Of a stretch of DNA of 64,000 nucleotides, positions 37,624 through 45,310 are shown in pieces. Both the position numbers and the translations under genes were made by a program. Each line of letters opens with the position of its first letter. The first letter of the stretch is position 1. The notes below the pieces were generated by a model. The model did no database searches. It was not told the DNA's origin and saw only the letters and a program-made list of their open reading frames with translations. The stretch is from Pseudoalteromonas luteoviolacea S2607 (lineage in GTDB: Bacteria > Pseudomonadota > Gammaproteobacteria > Enterobacterales > Alteromonadaceae), in the NCBI RefSeq assembly GCF_001625575.1, contig NZ_AUXV01000002.1:1-64000 (forward strand). Direction: 5' to 3'.

Positions 37624-38352
37624 TTATTTGTCTAACCACTTGTTCATTACAGCGTCATAAGTGTTATCTATTACACTTTTGTTACATTTATACCCAAGAG
37701 AAACCCACTCATTCGAAAAGCCTTCTGGTGCAGGGGTACTTGGATCCGCATGCATGACCTTGAAACAAGTGTCTCCCTTTTGGTATTCCGTAAAAAGCAG
37801 ATTTTTTGTTACCATTTTGGGCCCTTGCATCTGGATGTTTTTATGCTCAGTAGGGACTGTTAGTCGTGACTCTGAATACTTATTTCGGCTTATATCGCGA
37901 CTGCTAAAGTTTGTGCTGAGCTTCGCTTGCTGCGCCTTAAAAGACTCTAACCCCAAATAGGGATCTAGCTGCTTAAAATGAGGTTCGTTGGTCAGGCTTT
38001 TTGAAGCCTTGCTTGAAGTTGCGTCAATCTCATTTGGTGCTTCTGGCTCTGGTTTATGTTGAGGGGGGGATGCATGATGAGGTGCGGCCCTTTCAATCGT
38101 TTGCTTTGGGTTAGCCTGAGGCGCTGATACCTGTTTAGATTCTTGGGGTTTAGATCGCACGTCAGAATGGGGTGGTGCTGTTCGTACTGTTGTGGTTTGG
38201 CGTTCAGGCTCGCTATCCTCAAAAACAAGATAAGTCTTCATTGCGGGAGCTGGGGACGGTTGGGGTGATATTACTACCTGTTTACTCAGTAAAAACAGCA
38301 ACAATAAATGGGCTGTGATAGATAGTAATATCGTTGATAGTGTTTTATGCAC
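37624..38352 (-). CDS. Membrane-anchored proline-rich protein, TonB-like N terminus
   Basis: Not a family I recognise. With GTG 38352 as start (AAAGGGAAG before it) the protein has 242 residues; TTG 38388 would add 12. One anchor helix (about 5-22, LSTILLSITAHLLLLFLLSK) is followed by a long proline/glutamine/histidine-rich linker (HHASPPQHKPEPEAPNE) and a C-terminal domain of about 100 residues with two cysteines (DTCFKV, YKCNKS). The N-terminal half resembles TonB, but the C-terminal domain is not TonB-like. It may be a periplasm-spanning anchor. Confidence 0.5.
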   Translation of the reverse strand: MHKTLSTILLSITAHLLLLFLLSKQVVISPQPSPAPAMKTYLVFEDSEPERQTTTVRTAPPHSDVRSKPQESKQVSAPQANPKQTIERAAPHHASPPQHKPEPEAPNEIDATSSKASKSLTNEPHFKQLDPYLGLESFKAQQAKLSTNFSSRDISRNKYSESRLTVPTEHKNIQMQGPKMVTKNLLFTEYQKGDTCFKVMHADPSTPAPEGFSNEWVSLGYKCNKSVIDNTYDAVMNKWLDK

Positions 38353-38432
38353 TGGCTTCCCTTTCCCGGTGTTATTATTATCAACCAATCAATGGTGGCA
38401 TGGGGCAGTGCTTAAGACCAAAAATATTCGGG

Positions 38433-38945
38433 TTAGTTCAATCCAAACTCATCTGCGATGGCTTCTAAAATAATGGTTTCTCTTTGTAATGATTGACCTT
38501 TTTTATCGCTATTTGCCAAAGCACTGCGATTGTGTGCGATTGCGTCTTTGATTGGTAACCACACAGGGCGCATGCCATTGGCTTGTTCATAAGACTCCAT
38601 TTGTGGTGTGGTGAATTCACCACAGATTTCAACTAAATAGCAATGTGAAACGATTTTTACGTTGTCAAAATCAGGCTTGTACCAATGCTGATATTCTTCA
38701 TAAACCCCAAATGGCTTAATATTGGTAACGGATTTTGCACCGGTTTCTTCTAAGAGCTCTCTTGCTAGGGCGTCTTCCATGTCTTCGCCGTTGTCTACGC
38801 CGCCTCCTGGGAGCGTGTAATCATCATACCTAGCCGTGTAAAGTAATAGAATGTCATTACCGCGCAGGACAATTGCTCGGGCAGCCAGTCTTTCAAAGCA
38901 CGAGCCTGACAAAGGCTGAGCTGGAGATAAATTGAGTTGTCTCAT
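38433..38945 (-). CDS. NUDIX hydrolase
   Basis: A 170-residue pyrophosphohydrolase. The Nudix box is intact: GGGVDNGEDMEDALARELLEETGA, split here into its G-x5-E and REL-x-EE-x-G parts. The substrate is unknown. The ends of the protein are variable. The palindrome core also found at ribA lies 30-45 bases upstream of its start. Confidence 0.87.
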   Translation of the reverse strand: MRQLNLSPAQPLSGSCFERLAARAIVLRGNDILLLYTARYDDYTLPGGGVDNGEDMEDALARELLEETGAKSVTNIKPFGVYEEYQHWYKPDFDNVKIVSHCYLVEICGEFTTPQMESYEQANGMRPVWLPIKDAIAHNRSALANSDKKGQSLQRETIILEAIADEFGLN

Positions 38946-38978
38946 AAATTACTGAAATATCGAATACATGCAGGGTGA

Positions 38979-38991
38979 TGATACTATCACA
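38979..38991. promoter_or_regulatory. Second copy of the TGATACTATCA palindrome, upstream of the NUDIX gene
   Basis: TGATACTATCACA is shared base-for-base with the sequence before ribA (9999-10011). The 5+1+5 core is symmetric in both; the outer bases are perfect only at ribA. Confidence 0.4.
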
Positions 38992-39009
38992 CCTACATGC
39001 GATTGAGTC

Positions 39010-40062
39010 CTAAAAAGGCACTGGGTAGGTTTTTAGAATGGTGTCTATTTCTGCAAGTGCTTCCGGTGGTAAAGGCTTGTCAAAAGCAGTAATGTTTTCT
39101 TTCAGCTGACTCATACTGGTTGCACCGATTATTGTTGACGCTACCCCATCAACCTGATCGCACCACGCAAGGGCTAACTGTGCGGTCGTTAAATGGTGCT
39201 CATGGGCAATTTCTTGGTATGCAGCAGTGGCTTGCTGAGAATACTGGGTATCTCTGAATAGCCCGTGTCGTTGCATCAAAGTCCAGCGGCTGCCAGCAGG
39301 TCTTGCGCCCCCCAAATATTTGCCAGTGAGTAGTCCTCCTGCGAGCGGAGACCACGGGAGGTAGGCAATGTCTTCATTTACGCAATTCTCCAGTAAATAG
39401 GGCCAATCTTTTTCATGGAGCAAGTTGAATTCATTTTGAATCGAAACTGGCCTTTCCAAACCTTGCAGGTGGCAGAGGTTCAGATAGGTATTTAAGCCCC
39501 AGGGCGTTTCATTCGACAGCCCCCAATGCCTAATCTTTCCTGCGGTGATACACGTTTTTATCCCCTCTAAAATGTCTGCCATTTCTTCAAGTTGTTGCGC
39601 TTTGCTCACGGCATGTAAGTCCAACATACCGTGCCAATGTTTGCCAAAATGAGGTGAGGTCCTATTGGGCCAGTGTAATTGATATACGTCGATGTAGTCG
39701 GTGTTTAGTCTCTCCAGAGAGTGATCAACAGCATCTATTACAGCTTGTTTGTTAATAGGTTGTCCATTTCTTATCCAATCAAGCCCAGCACCAGCAATTT
39801 TAGTTGCTAATACAATATCTTGACGTTTCTCAGAATGACGCTTTATCCAATCGCCGATTATTTGTTCTGTTTTACCGTAGGTTTGTGGCGACGGTGGTAC
39901 CGCATACATTTCAGCAGTATCGATAAAGTTGATCCCTTGACTTAGCGCATAGTTTATTTGTTCGTCAGCATCGTGCTGATTGTTTTGCAACCCCCAAGTC
40001 ATACTCCCCAAACAGACACGCGAAATCTCAATTGACGTGTGGCCTAGTTGGCTGTACTTCAT
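39010..40062 (-). CDS. Aldo/keto reductase, Tas-like
   Basis: A 350-residue NADPH-dependent oxidoreductase of the AKR superfamily, close to E. coli Tas. Catalytic tetrad parts seen: FIDTAEMY (Asp, Tyr), the lysine in IVLATKIAG and the histidine in YQLHWPNR. ATG 40062 is chosen because AAGGAG precedes it; the TTG at 40077 overlaps that site. It is a single gene, divergent from dinB. Confidence 0.9.
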   Translation of the reverse strand: MKYSQLGHTSIEISRVCLGSMTWGLQNNQHDADEQINYALSQGINFIDTAEMYAVPPSPQTYGKTEQIIGDWIKRHSEKRQDIVLATKIAGAGLDWIRNGQPINKQAVIDAVDHSLERLNTDYIDVYQLHWPNRTSPHFGKHWHGMLDLHAVSKAQQLEEMADILEGIKTCITAGKIRHWGLSNETPWGLNTYLNLCHLQGLERPVSIQNEFNLLHEKDWPYLLENCVNEDIAYLPWSPLAGGLLTGKYLGGARPAGSRWTLMQRHGLFRDTQYSQQATAAYQEIAHEHHLTTAQLALAWCDQVDGVASTIIGATSMSQLKENITAFDKPLPPEALAEIDTILKTYPVPF

Positions 40063-40275
40063 ACATACTCCTTGCAAAGGTGGACAGGTTAAAACTGGTG
40101 ATGCAGCAATGTAATTGCGCTACATACAAAAATGTTCTAACAGCAGTGTAGAGCATTTCAAGGTGATCTGCAGAGCTTTGTATCGAACAATCTTTAGGGA
40201 CTCATAAATTTGCATTTGTACAGGGCTAAATTTGGCGCAATGCTAACATTACGCACAGAGCTGGACAAACGTACC

Positions 40276-40304
40276 TTGAACTGTCACTATACTGTATATA
40301 TAAA
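40276..40304 (+). promoter_or_regulatory. Promoter of dinB
   Basis: TTGAAC, 17 bases, TATAAA, with a predicted start near 40311. The -10 lies inside the LexA box. Confidence 0.7.
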
Positions 40305-40307
40305 CAG
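40292..40307. promoter_or_regulatory. LexA box of dinB
   Basis: CTGT-ATATATAA-ACAG matches the gammaproteobacterial SOS box (CTGT-N8-ACAG) exactly and covers the -10 element, so LexA would block RNA polymerase. It ends 21 bases before the start codon. Confidence 0.9.
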
Positions 40308-40328
40308 TTTTATTTGTTGAGCGCACCT

Positions 40329-41384
40329 GTGAGAAAGTTTATTCATATTGATATGGATTGTTTTTACGCTGCGGTGGAAATGCGCGATAACCCATCTCTG
40401 GCGAATGTTCCAATGGCCATTGGCGGCCGTAGTCATCGCGGAGTGTTATCTACTGCGAATTACATTGCGCGCGAGTATGGCGTGCGCTCCGCTATGTCTA
40501 ACTACAAAGCCAAACAATTATGTCCTCAGTTGATAATCGTTCCGGGGCGGATGCAAGTTTATAAAGAAGTGTCGCAACAGATCCGTGCGATTTTTGCAAA
40601 GTATACTGACTTAATCGAACCGCTTTCGCTGGATGAAGCGTATTTGGATGTGACTGATTGCGATGCGTGTCAGGGAAGCGCGACTCTAATTGCCCAACAG
40701 ATAAGAGCTGAGATCTACCACCAAACCGGCCTTACCGCGTCTGCCGGCATTGCGCCAATAAAGTTTCTCGCCAAAATTGCCAGCGATGAAAATAAGCCAA
40801 ATGGTCAGTGTGTTATCACGCCGTCTCAAGTAGATGAATTTATCGACTCATTGCCACTGAAAAAAATCCCCGGGGTTGGCAAGGTTACCCATGAAAAGCT
40901 ACTGGCTTGTGGTTTGGTGCACGGTAAAGACGTTAAAGCTCTGAGCTTAGATGAATTGGCAAATCGTTTCGGTAAGTTTGGCAGGGTATTGTGGCGCCGC
41001 TGCCAGGGCATAGATGAACGGGGCGTCGAAACGGAGCGAGTACGCAAGTCCGTCGGAGTTGAAACCACGTTTGAAAAGGATATTCAAGACCTCAGCCAAT
41101 TAAAGTCCATTTTGTGTGACAAACTTATTCCTGAACTAACCCGCCGTAGCGCTGCTTATCAAGCTGAACGAGAATTTACTAAATTGGGTGTGAAGGTAAA
41201 GTTTTACGACTTTACTCAAACTACTAAAGAGTGCCAATGTCATGAAATTGACCAAGATATATTGTGCACTTTACTAGAGCAAGCGGTGGCTCGACACGGA
41301 AGTAAACCAGTGAGGCTTGTAGGTGTACAAATTGGTTTGGGAGATTCGCCAAGCAATCAGGTGCAAATGGGACTGTTCAATTGA
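40329..41384 (+). CDS. dinB: DNA polymerase IV (Y family)
   Basis: Error-prone translesion polymerase. Conserved blocks seen: FIHIDMDCFYAAVEMRDNP (catalytic Asp), YSLDEAYLDVT-like LSLDEAYLDVTD (catalytic Asp-Glu), SAGIAPIKFLAKIASD, helix-hairpin-helix KIPGVGKVTHEKL and the little-finger domain. GTG 40329 gives 351 residues, equal to E. coli DinB and starting RKFIHIDMD as that protein does; the TTG at 40314 would fall almost on the transcription start. The C-terminal QVQMGLF is a good beta-clamp-binding motif. SOS control is indicated by the LexA box upstream. Confidence 0.96.
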   Translation: MRKFIHIDMDCFYAAVEMRDNPSLANVPMAIGGRSHRGVLSTANYIAREYGVRSAMSNYKAKQLCPQLIIVPGRMQVYKEVSQQIRAIFAKYTDLIEPLSLDEAYLDVTDCDACQGSATLIAQQIRAEIYHQTGLTASAGIAPIKFLAKIASDENKPNGQCVITPSQVDEFIDSLPLKKIPGVGKVTHEKLLACGLVHGKDVKALSLDELANRFGKFGRVLWRRCQGIDERGVETERVRKSVGVETTFEKDIQDLSQLKSILCDKLIPELTRRSAAYQAEREFTKLGVKVKFYDFTQTTKECQCHEIDQDILCTLLEQAVARHGSKPVRLVGVQIGLGDSPSNQVQMGLFN

Positions 41385-41507
41385 TTACAGCCGAATTACA
41401 AGCATTTAATAACTATAGAAATGGTACACTGCGACTAAAATATAACTGCTTTTATGTTTATCCGTGTTAAAGTGATGTTAATACAAAAATAACACAGAGG
41501 ACATCCC

Positions 41508-43205
41508 ATGCAATCTATTATGATAGTGTTGTTTGGTATCTTGGGTATGCTATTTGGCTGGTTTGTATATTCCAAGTTTATTGCCACAAAAATCTTCAAA
41601 ATGGATGACGACTTTGTCACACCTGCCCACGAATTCAATGATGGTGTTGATTATGTACCTACCAATAAAGTGGTGTTGTGGGGGCATCATTTTACCTCTG
41701 TTGCTGGTGCGGCGCCTATTGTTGGTCCTGCGATAGCTGTTTATTGGGGCTGGGTCCCCGCCGTACTTTGGGTCGTAATTGGCACTATATTCTTTGCCGG
41801 TGTACATGATATGGGAGCTCTGTGGGCCAGTGCTCGCCACAAAGGTAAGTCAATGGGCGCACTGTCTGAGAGCGTCATAGGCAAACGTACTCGCGCGTTA
41901 TTTATGATTGTGGTGTTTTTGGTATTATTGATGGTGAATGCGGTATTTGGCGTGGTCATTGCCAACTCTTTTGTCGCAAACCCCAATGCTGTTTTTGCAG
42001 CTTGGGCTGCCATTGTTGTTGCGCTGATTATTGGTCAGCTGCTTAAACGCAAAGTACCCTTGGTTCCACTGTGTTTGGTAGGGGTCATTATCTTGTATGC
42101 GACCATCTACGCCGGTAGTGACATGCCCATCGCTTTGCCGAGTGAAGTGTTTGGCTTAACTGATAAAGCGAGTTGGATTTTAATACTCTTTGTTTATGCC
42201 GCTATTGCGTCATTATTACCTGTCTGGATGTTACTTCAACCCCGTGATTTTATTAATGGTATGCAGCTGTTAGTAGGCTTGGTACTGCTTTACGGTGCGG
42301 TATTTGTCGTTATGCCAGATATCACAGCGCCTGCCTTTAACACTCAAACAGCCATTGATACACCGAGTATCATTCCACTTTTATTTGTCACTATTGCCTG
42401 TGGCGCAGTATCGGGCTTTCATGGCATTGTCTCGTCTGGTACTAGCTCCAAGCAGTTGAACAAAGAGACCGATGGTCGCTTTGTTGGCTACCTTGGCGCA
42501 GTAGGCGAGGGATCTTTGGCATTGATCACTTTGGTCGCTGTGAGTGGTGTTATGCTGGCTGTTTCGCCTGAAGAGTGGCATGAAATATACAGCCACTTAG
42601 GCGCAGGCTCTGTGGGGGCATTCATCCAAGGCGGTTCCAATTTAATTAGCACAGGCTGGGGGCTATCCGCTGAAATTGCTTCCACACTATTGGCTGTAAT
42701 GGTTGTATTATTCGCCGGCACAACCATGGACTCTGGTGTTCGACTCCAGCGTTATATCATTCAAGAGTGGGGTGATATATACAAATTGCCAGTCCTTAAA
42801 AATGGCATTATTGCAACTTTGGTTGCTGTGGGGTGTTGTTTACTACTGGCGTTTGGGGCTGGTGGCGCCTCTGGTAGCGGCGGTATGATCATCTGGCCGT
42901 TGTTCGGTTCTACTAACCAAATTTTGGCCAGCTTAACTTTGCTGGTTATTTCAGTCTATCTCATCAAATTAGGCCGGCCTGCGAAGTTTACGCTCATTCC
43001 CATGATTTTTGTGATTTTGATGGCCTTCTTTGCGGGATTAATTAAATTAGGTGAGTACTATGAAAAAGGTAATTGGTTACTCGTTGGGTTAGATATTGTG
43101 GTACTTGTTGTGAGTGTACTAGTTATGCTTGAAGCTTGGAGTGTGGTAAGTAAACTGAAAAATACACCGCAAAGCGCACCGGACAGCAAAGAATCCAGTG
43201 TCTAA
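41508..43205 (+). CDS. CstA-family carbon starvation protein/pyruvate or peptide transporter
   Basis: A 565-residue inner-membrane protein with about 15 or 16 helices. The CstA signature is clear: GHHFTSVAGAAPIVGPAIAV near residue 60, HDMGALWAS, and the central SGFHGIVSSGTSSKQLNKE. Family members in E. coli (CstA, BtsT) import peptides or pyruvate during starvation. AGAGGA precedes ATG 41508. Nothing nearby shows which substrate applies here. A terminator follows it directly before the next gene. Confidence 0.88.
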   Translation: MQSIMIVLFGILGMLFGWFVYSKFIATKIFKMDDDFVTPAHEFNDGVDYVPTNKVVLWGHHFTSVAGAAPIVGPAIAVYWGWVPAVLWVVIGTIFFAGVHDMGALWASARHKGKSMGALSESVIGKRTRALFMIVVFLVLLMVNAVFGVVIANSFVANPNAVFAAWAAIVVALIIGQLLKRKVPLVPLCLVGVIILYATIYAGSDMPIALPSEVFGLTDKASWILILFVYAAIASLLPVWMLLQPRDFINGMQLLVGLVLLYGAVFVVMPDITAPAFNTQTAIDTPSIIPLLFVTIACGAVSGFHGIVSSGTSSKQLNKETDGRFVGYLGAVGEGSLALITLVAVSGVMLAVSPEEWHEIYSHLGAGSVGAFIQGGSNLISTGWGLSAEIASTLLAVMVVLFAGTTMDSGVRLQRYIIQEWGDIYKLPVLKNGIIATLVAVGCCLLLAFGAGGASGSGGMIIWPLFGSTNQILASLTLLVISVYLIKLGRPAKFTLIPMIFVILMAFFAGLIKLGEYYEKGNWLLVGLDIVVLVVSVLVMLEAWSVVSKLKNTPQSAPDSKESSV

Positions 43206-43236
43206 CTTGGTTCTTTGAGATAAATAACCGATAATC

Positions 43237-43269
43237 GGCCCTTTCATTATAAGAAAAAGGGCCTTTTTT
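43237..43269 (+). terminator. Terminator after the cstA-like gene, abutting the next start codon
   Basis: GGCCCTTT (43237-43244) pairs with AAAGGGCC (43256-43263) and is followed by six T residues that run straight into the ATG at 43270. The only ribosome-binding-like bases for that ATG (AGGG) lie inside the 3' arm. Confidence 0.85.
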
Positions 43270-44802
43270 ATGTCTTTTCCTCTCGCTCTGCCAGCATCTA
43301 GCTGGCAGCAAAATGACGCGGATGCCGTGATTGTGATCGCTTCAAATGTAGCTGACTTAGGTGATAAGCAGCTTAATGAAGCTGTAGCACCTTATCTGGC
43401 TGTTGACGCAAGACTCAGTAACCAAGCGAATGTTTTACTTGCCGAAGGTGTTCCTGGAAAGCGTTTAATTGTGGCACCCACCGGTCCATTAAATAGAGAC
43501 TTCGACGATGTACGTCGCTTTTTTGAAGCAGGCCAAGCTGGTATTGCGCAAGCTAAAGCGGCGGGCGCTGTTAAACCTGTTATTGTGCTTGCTGGTGTAC
43601 CGCAAGAGACTCGCTATGCAAATGCACTACAGGTAGCCTTTTTAGGTGCTTGTCAAATGCTTTGGCAACCACTTGAAGCGCGAGAGTATCGTGGTGCGCA
43701 GATAGAGCCGGTAGAACACGCGTTTTTGGTTGGTGCAGACGAAGCACTTTGTTCACAGTTAAATGCGATTGCAGCAGGCCAATATGCAGCACGCGATTTA
43801 TGCGGTACTGAGCCGGAGCGTATGGCACCTCCTCGTTTTGCTGATTATTGTGTTGAATTATTTGCAGGTACCTCGGTAAGCGTTGAAGTGATTTCTGACA
43901 GGGCCACAATCGATAAAGACTACCCGATGCTTGGCACTGTTGCGCGTGCATCTTACGCTGTTGAGCGTCATCACCCTCGTGTTGTTAAAATGGAATACGT
44001 GCCAGAGGGTGACGTGGAGCGCACGTTAATGTTTGTCGGTAAAGGCCTTGTATATGACACTGGTGGTGCTGACCTTAAAGTGGGTGGTTTTATGGCTGGT
44101 ATGAGCCGTGACAAGGGCGGCGCAGCTTCAGTGGCAGGTTTTATGAAAGCAGTTGCCCAGTATCAACCTAAAGGTGTCAAAGTGATTGCCTACTTGGCTG
44201 TAGTGAGAAACTCGATTGGTTCAGATTGTTTTGTACCAGATGAGATCATAGAGACACGTGAAGGGGTTCGCGTGCGTATCGGTAATACTGATGCGGAAGG
44301 GCGCTTGGCAATGGGTGACCTATTAAGCGAAGTAAAAGACCTCGCTAAATCTGAAATTAACCCTGAGCTATTTACCGTGGCGACACTGACGGGCCATGCC
44401 GCACGCGCAATGGGTCCTTATAGCGCATATGTTGAAAATGGACCGGCACGTGCAAATTCCGTATCTCGTTTAATCGCTGACCAAGGTGATCTATGGGCTG
44501 ATTGTGCTGAAGTGTCACGCAGTCGCCGTGAAGATTATGACTTTGTTAAACCACGCACTTTGGCTGATGATGTGTTATCTAGCAATAATGCGCCTTCAGC
44601 GGTAACCGCACGTGGTCACCAGTTCCCAATGGCATTTTTAGCCATCGTTGGCGGTTTAGACAAACATGGTTGTGACTCTGAACAGCCGATACCATACGTT
44701 CACATGGACATTGCAGGTAGTGGTGTTGAAGGGGGCGATTGGCAACATGGTAAACCAACGGCAGCAACAGTAAGTAGCTTATTCGCTCGCTACTGCTTAT
44801 AA
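43270..44802 (+). CDS. Leucyl aminopeptidase family M17
   Basis: A cytosolic, probably hexameric, two-metal aminopeptidase of 510 residues. The metal and catalytic blocks are present: GKGLVYDTGGADLK (Lys, Asp), SRDKGGAASVAGF (Asp) and NTDAEGRLAMGD (Asp, Glu, Arg). The segment GGADLKVGGFMAG differs from the usual GGxSLKPxxxM, pointing to a divergent M17 subgroup. The N-terminal regulatory domain is shorter in similarity but present. ATG 43270 lies at the end of a terminator T-run, so its leader contains the hairpin. Confidence 0.9.
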   Translation: MSFPLALPASSWQQNDADAVIVIASNVADLGDKQLNEAVAPYLAVDARLSNQANVLLAEGVPGKRLIVAPTGPLNRDFDDVRRFFEAGQAGIAQAKAAGAVKPVIVLAGVPQETRYANALQVAFLGACQMLWQPLEAREYRGAQIEPVEHAFLVGADEALCSQLNAIAAGQYAARDLCGTEPERMAPPRFADYCVELFAGTSVSVEVISDRATIDKDYPMLGTVARASYAVERHHPRVVKMEYVPEGDVERTLMFVGKGLVYDTGGADLKVGGFMAGMSRDKGGAASVAGFMKAVAQYQPKGVKVIAYLAVVRNSIGSDCFVPDEIIETREGVRVRIGNTDAEGRLAMGDLLSEVKDLAKSEINPELFTVATLTGHAARAMGPYSAYVENGPARANSVSRLIADQGDLWADCAEVSRSRREDYDFVKPRTLADDVLSSNNAPSAVTARGHQFPMAFLAIVGGLDKHGCDSEQPIPYVHMDIAGSGVEGGDWQHGKPTAATVSSLFARYCL

Positions 44803-44853
44803 GGTAAGCAAAATCTAGTGTCTGAAAACACATTCAGTCACTACTTTTAATTC

Positions 44854-44886
44854 AAAAGCAGATATCATTGGTATCTGCTTTTCTCT
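44854..44886 (+). terminator. Terminator after the M17 peptidase gene, next to the HIT gene start
   Basis: AAAAGCAGATA pairs perfectly with TATCTGCTTTT around a seven-base loop, followed by CTCTTT. The GGAG ribosome binding site of the HIT gene follows within five bases. Confidence 0.75.
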
Positions 44887-44898
44887 TTGGAGTGTTTA

Positions 44899-45297
44899 AT
44901 GATGACTTTTGAATTGGCCCCAGAATTACAACGAGATTGCATAGAGCTGGCTAATTGGCCCCTTTGTAAAGTTTTACTTATGAATGATAGTCAGTATCCA
45001 TGGTTTATTTTGGTGCCAACAGTGCCTGGGCTGAGAGAGATTATCGACCTTGACGAGCAGCAGCAAACTCAGTTTTGGCAAGAGTCGAAGCAGTTAAGCG
45101 AACTGCTAATGTCTGTATTCACCCCAGATAAGCTAAATGTAGCTGCTCTGGGTAATATGGTACCTCAACTACATGTTCATCATATCGCACGTTTTGAGGA
45201 TGATGCGGCATGGCCTAAGCCTGTATGGGGTGTAAACCCAGCCAAGGCTTATACAGAAGCACAATTGGCGGAGCTAAAAAAGGCGCTAGCTTTGTAG
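44899..45297 (+). CDS. HIT-family (histidine triad) protein
   Basis: A 132-residue nucleotide-binding hydrolase. The triad is seen as LHVHHIARF near residue 95, preceded by the typical KLNVAALGNMVPQ; the N-terminal PWFILVPTVPGL is also usual. The start is ATG 44899, with GGAG six bases upstream. The second ATG at 44902 is possible. It converges on the M49-like peptidase gene and shares its terminator. Confidence 0.87.
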   Translation: MMTFELAPELQRDCIELANWPLCKVLLMNDSQYPWFILVPTVPGLREIIDLDEQQQTQFWQESKQLSELLMSVFTPDKLNVAALGNMVPQLHVHHIARFEDDAAWPKPVWGVNPAKAYTEAQLAELKKALAL

Positions 45298-45301
45298 CGC
45301 C
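45276..45301. terminator. Terminator between HIT gene and M49-like gene
   Basis: GGCGCTA (45282-45288) pairs with TAGCGCC (45295-45301) across the HIT stop codon. On the minus strand it is followed by six T residues (45276-45281), so it mainly serves the minus-strand peptidase gene. Confidence 0.75.
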
Positions 45302-45310
45302 CTCGAGAAG

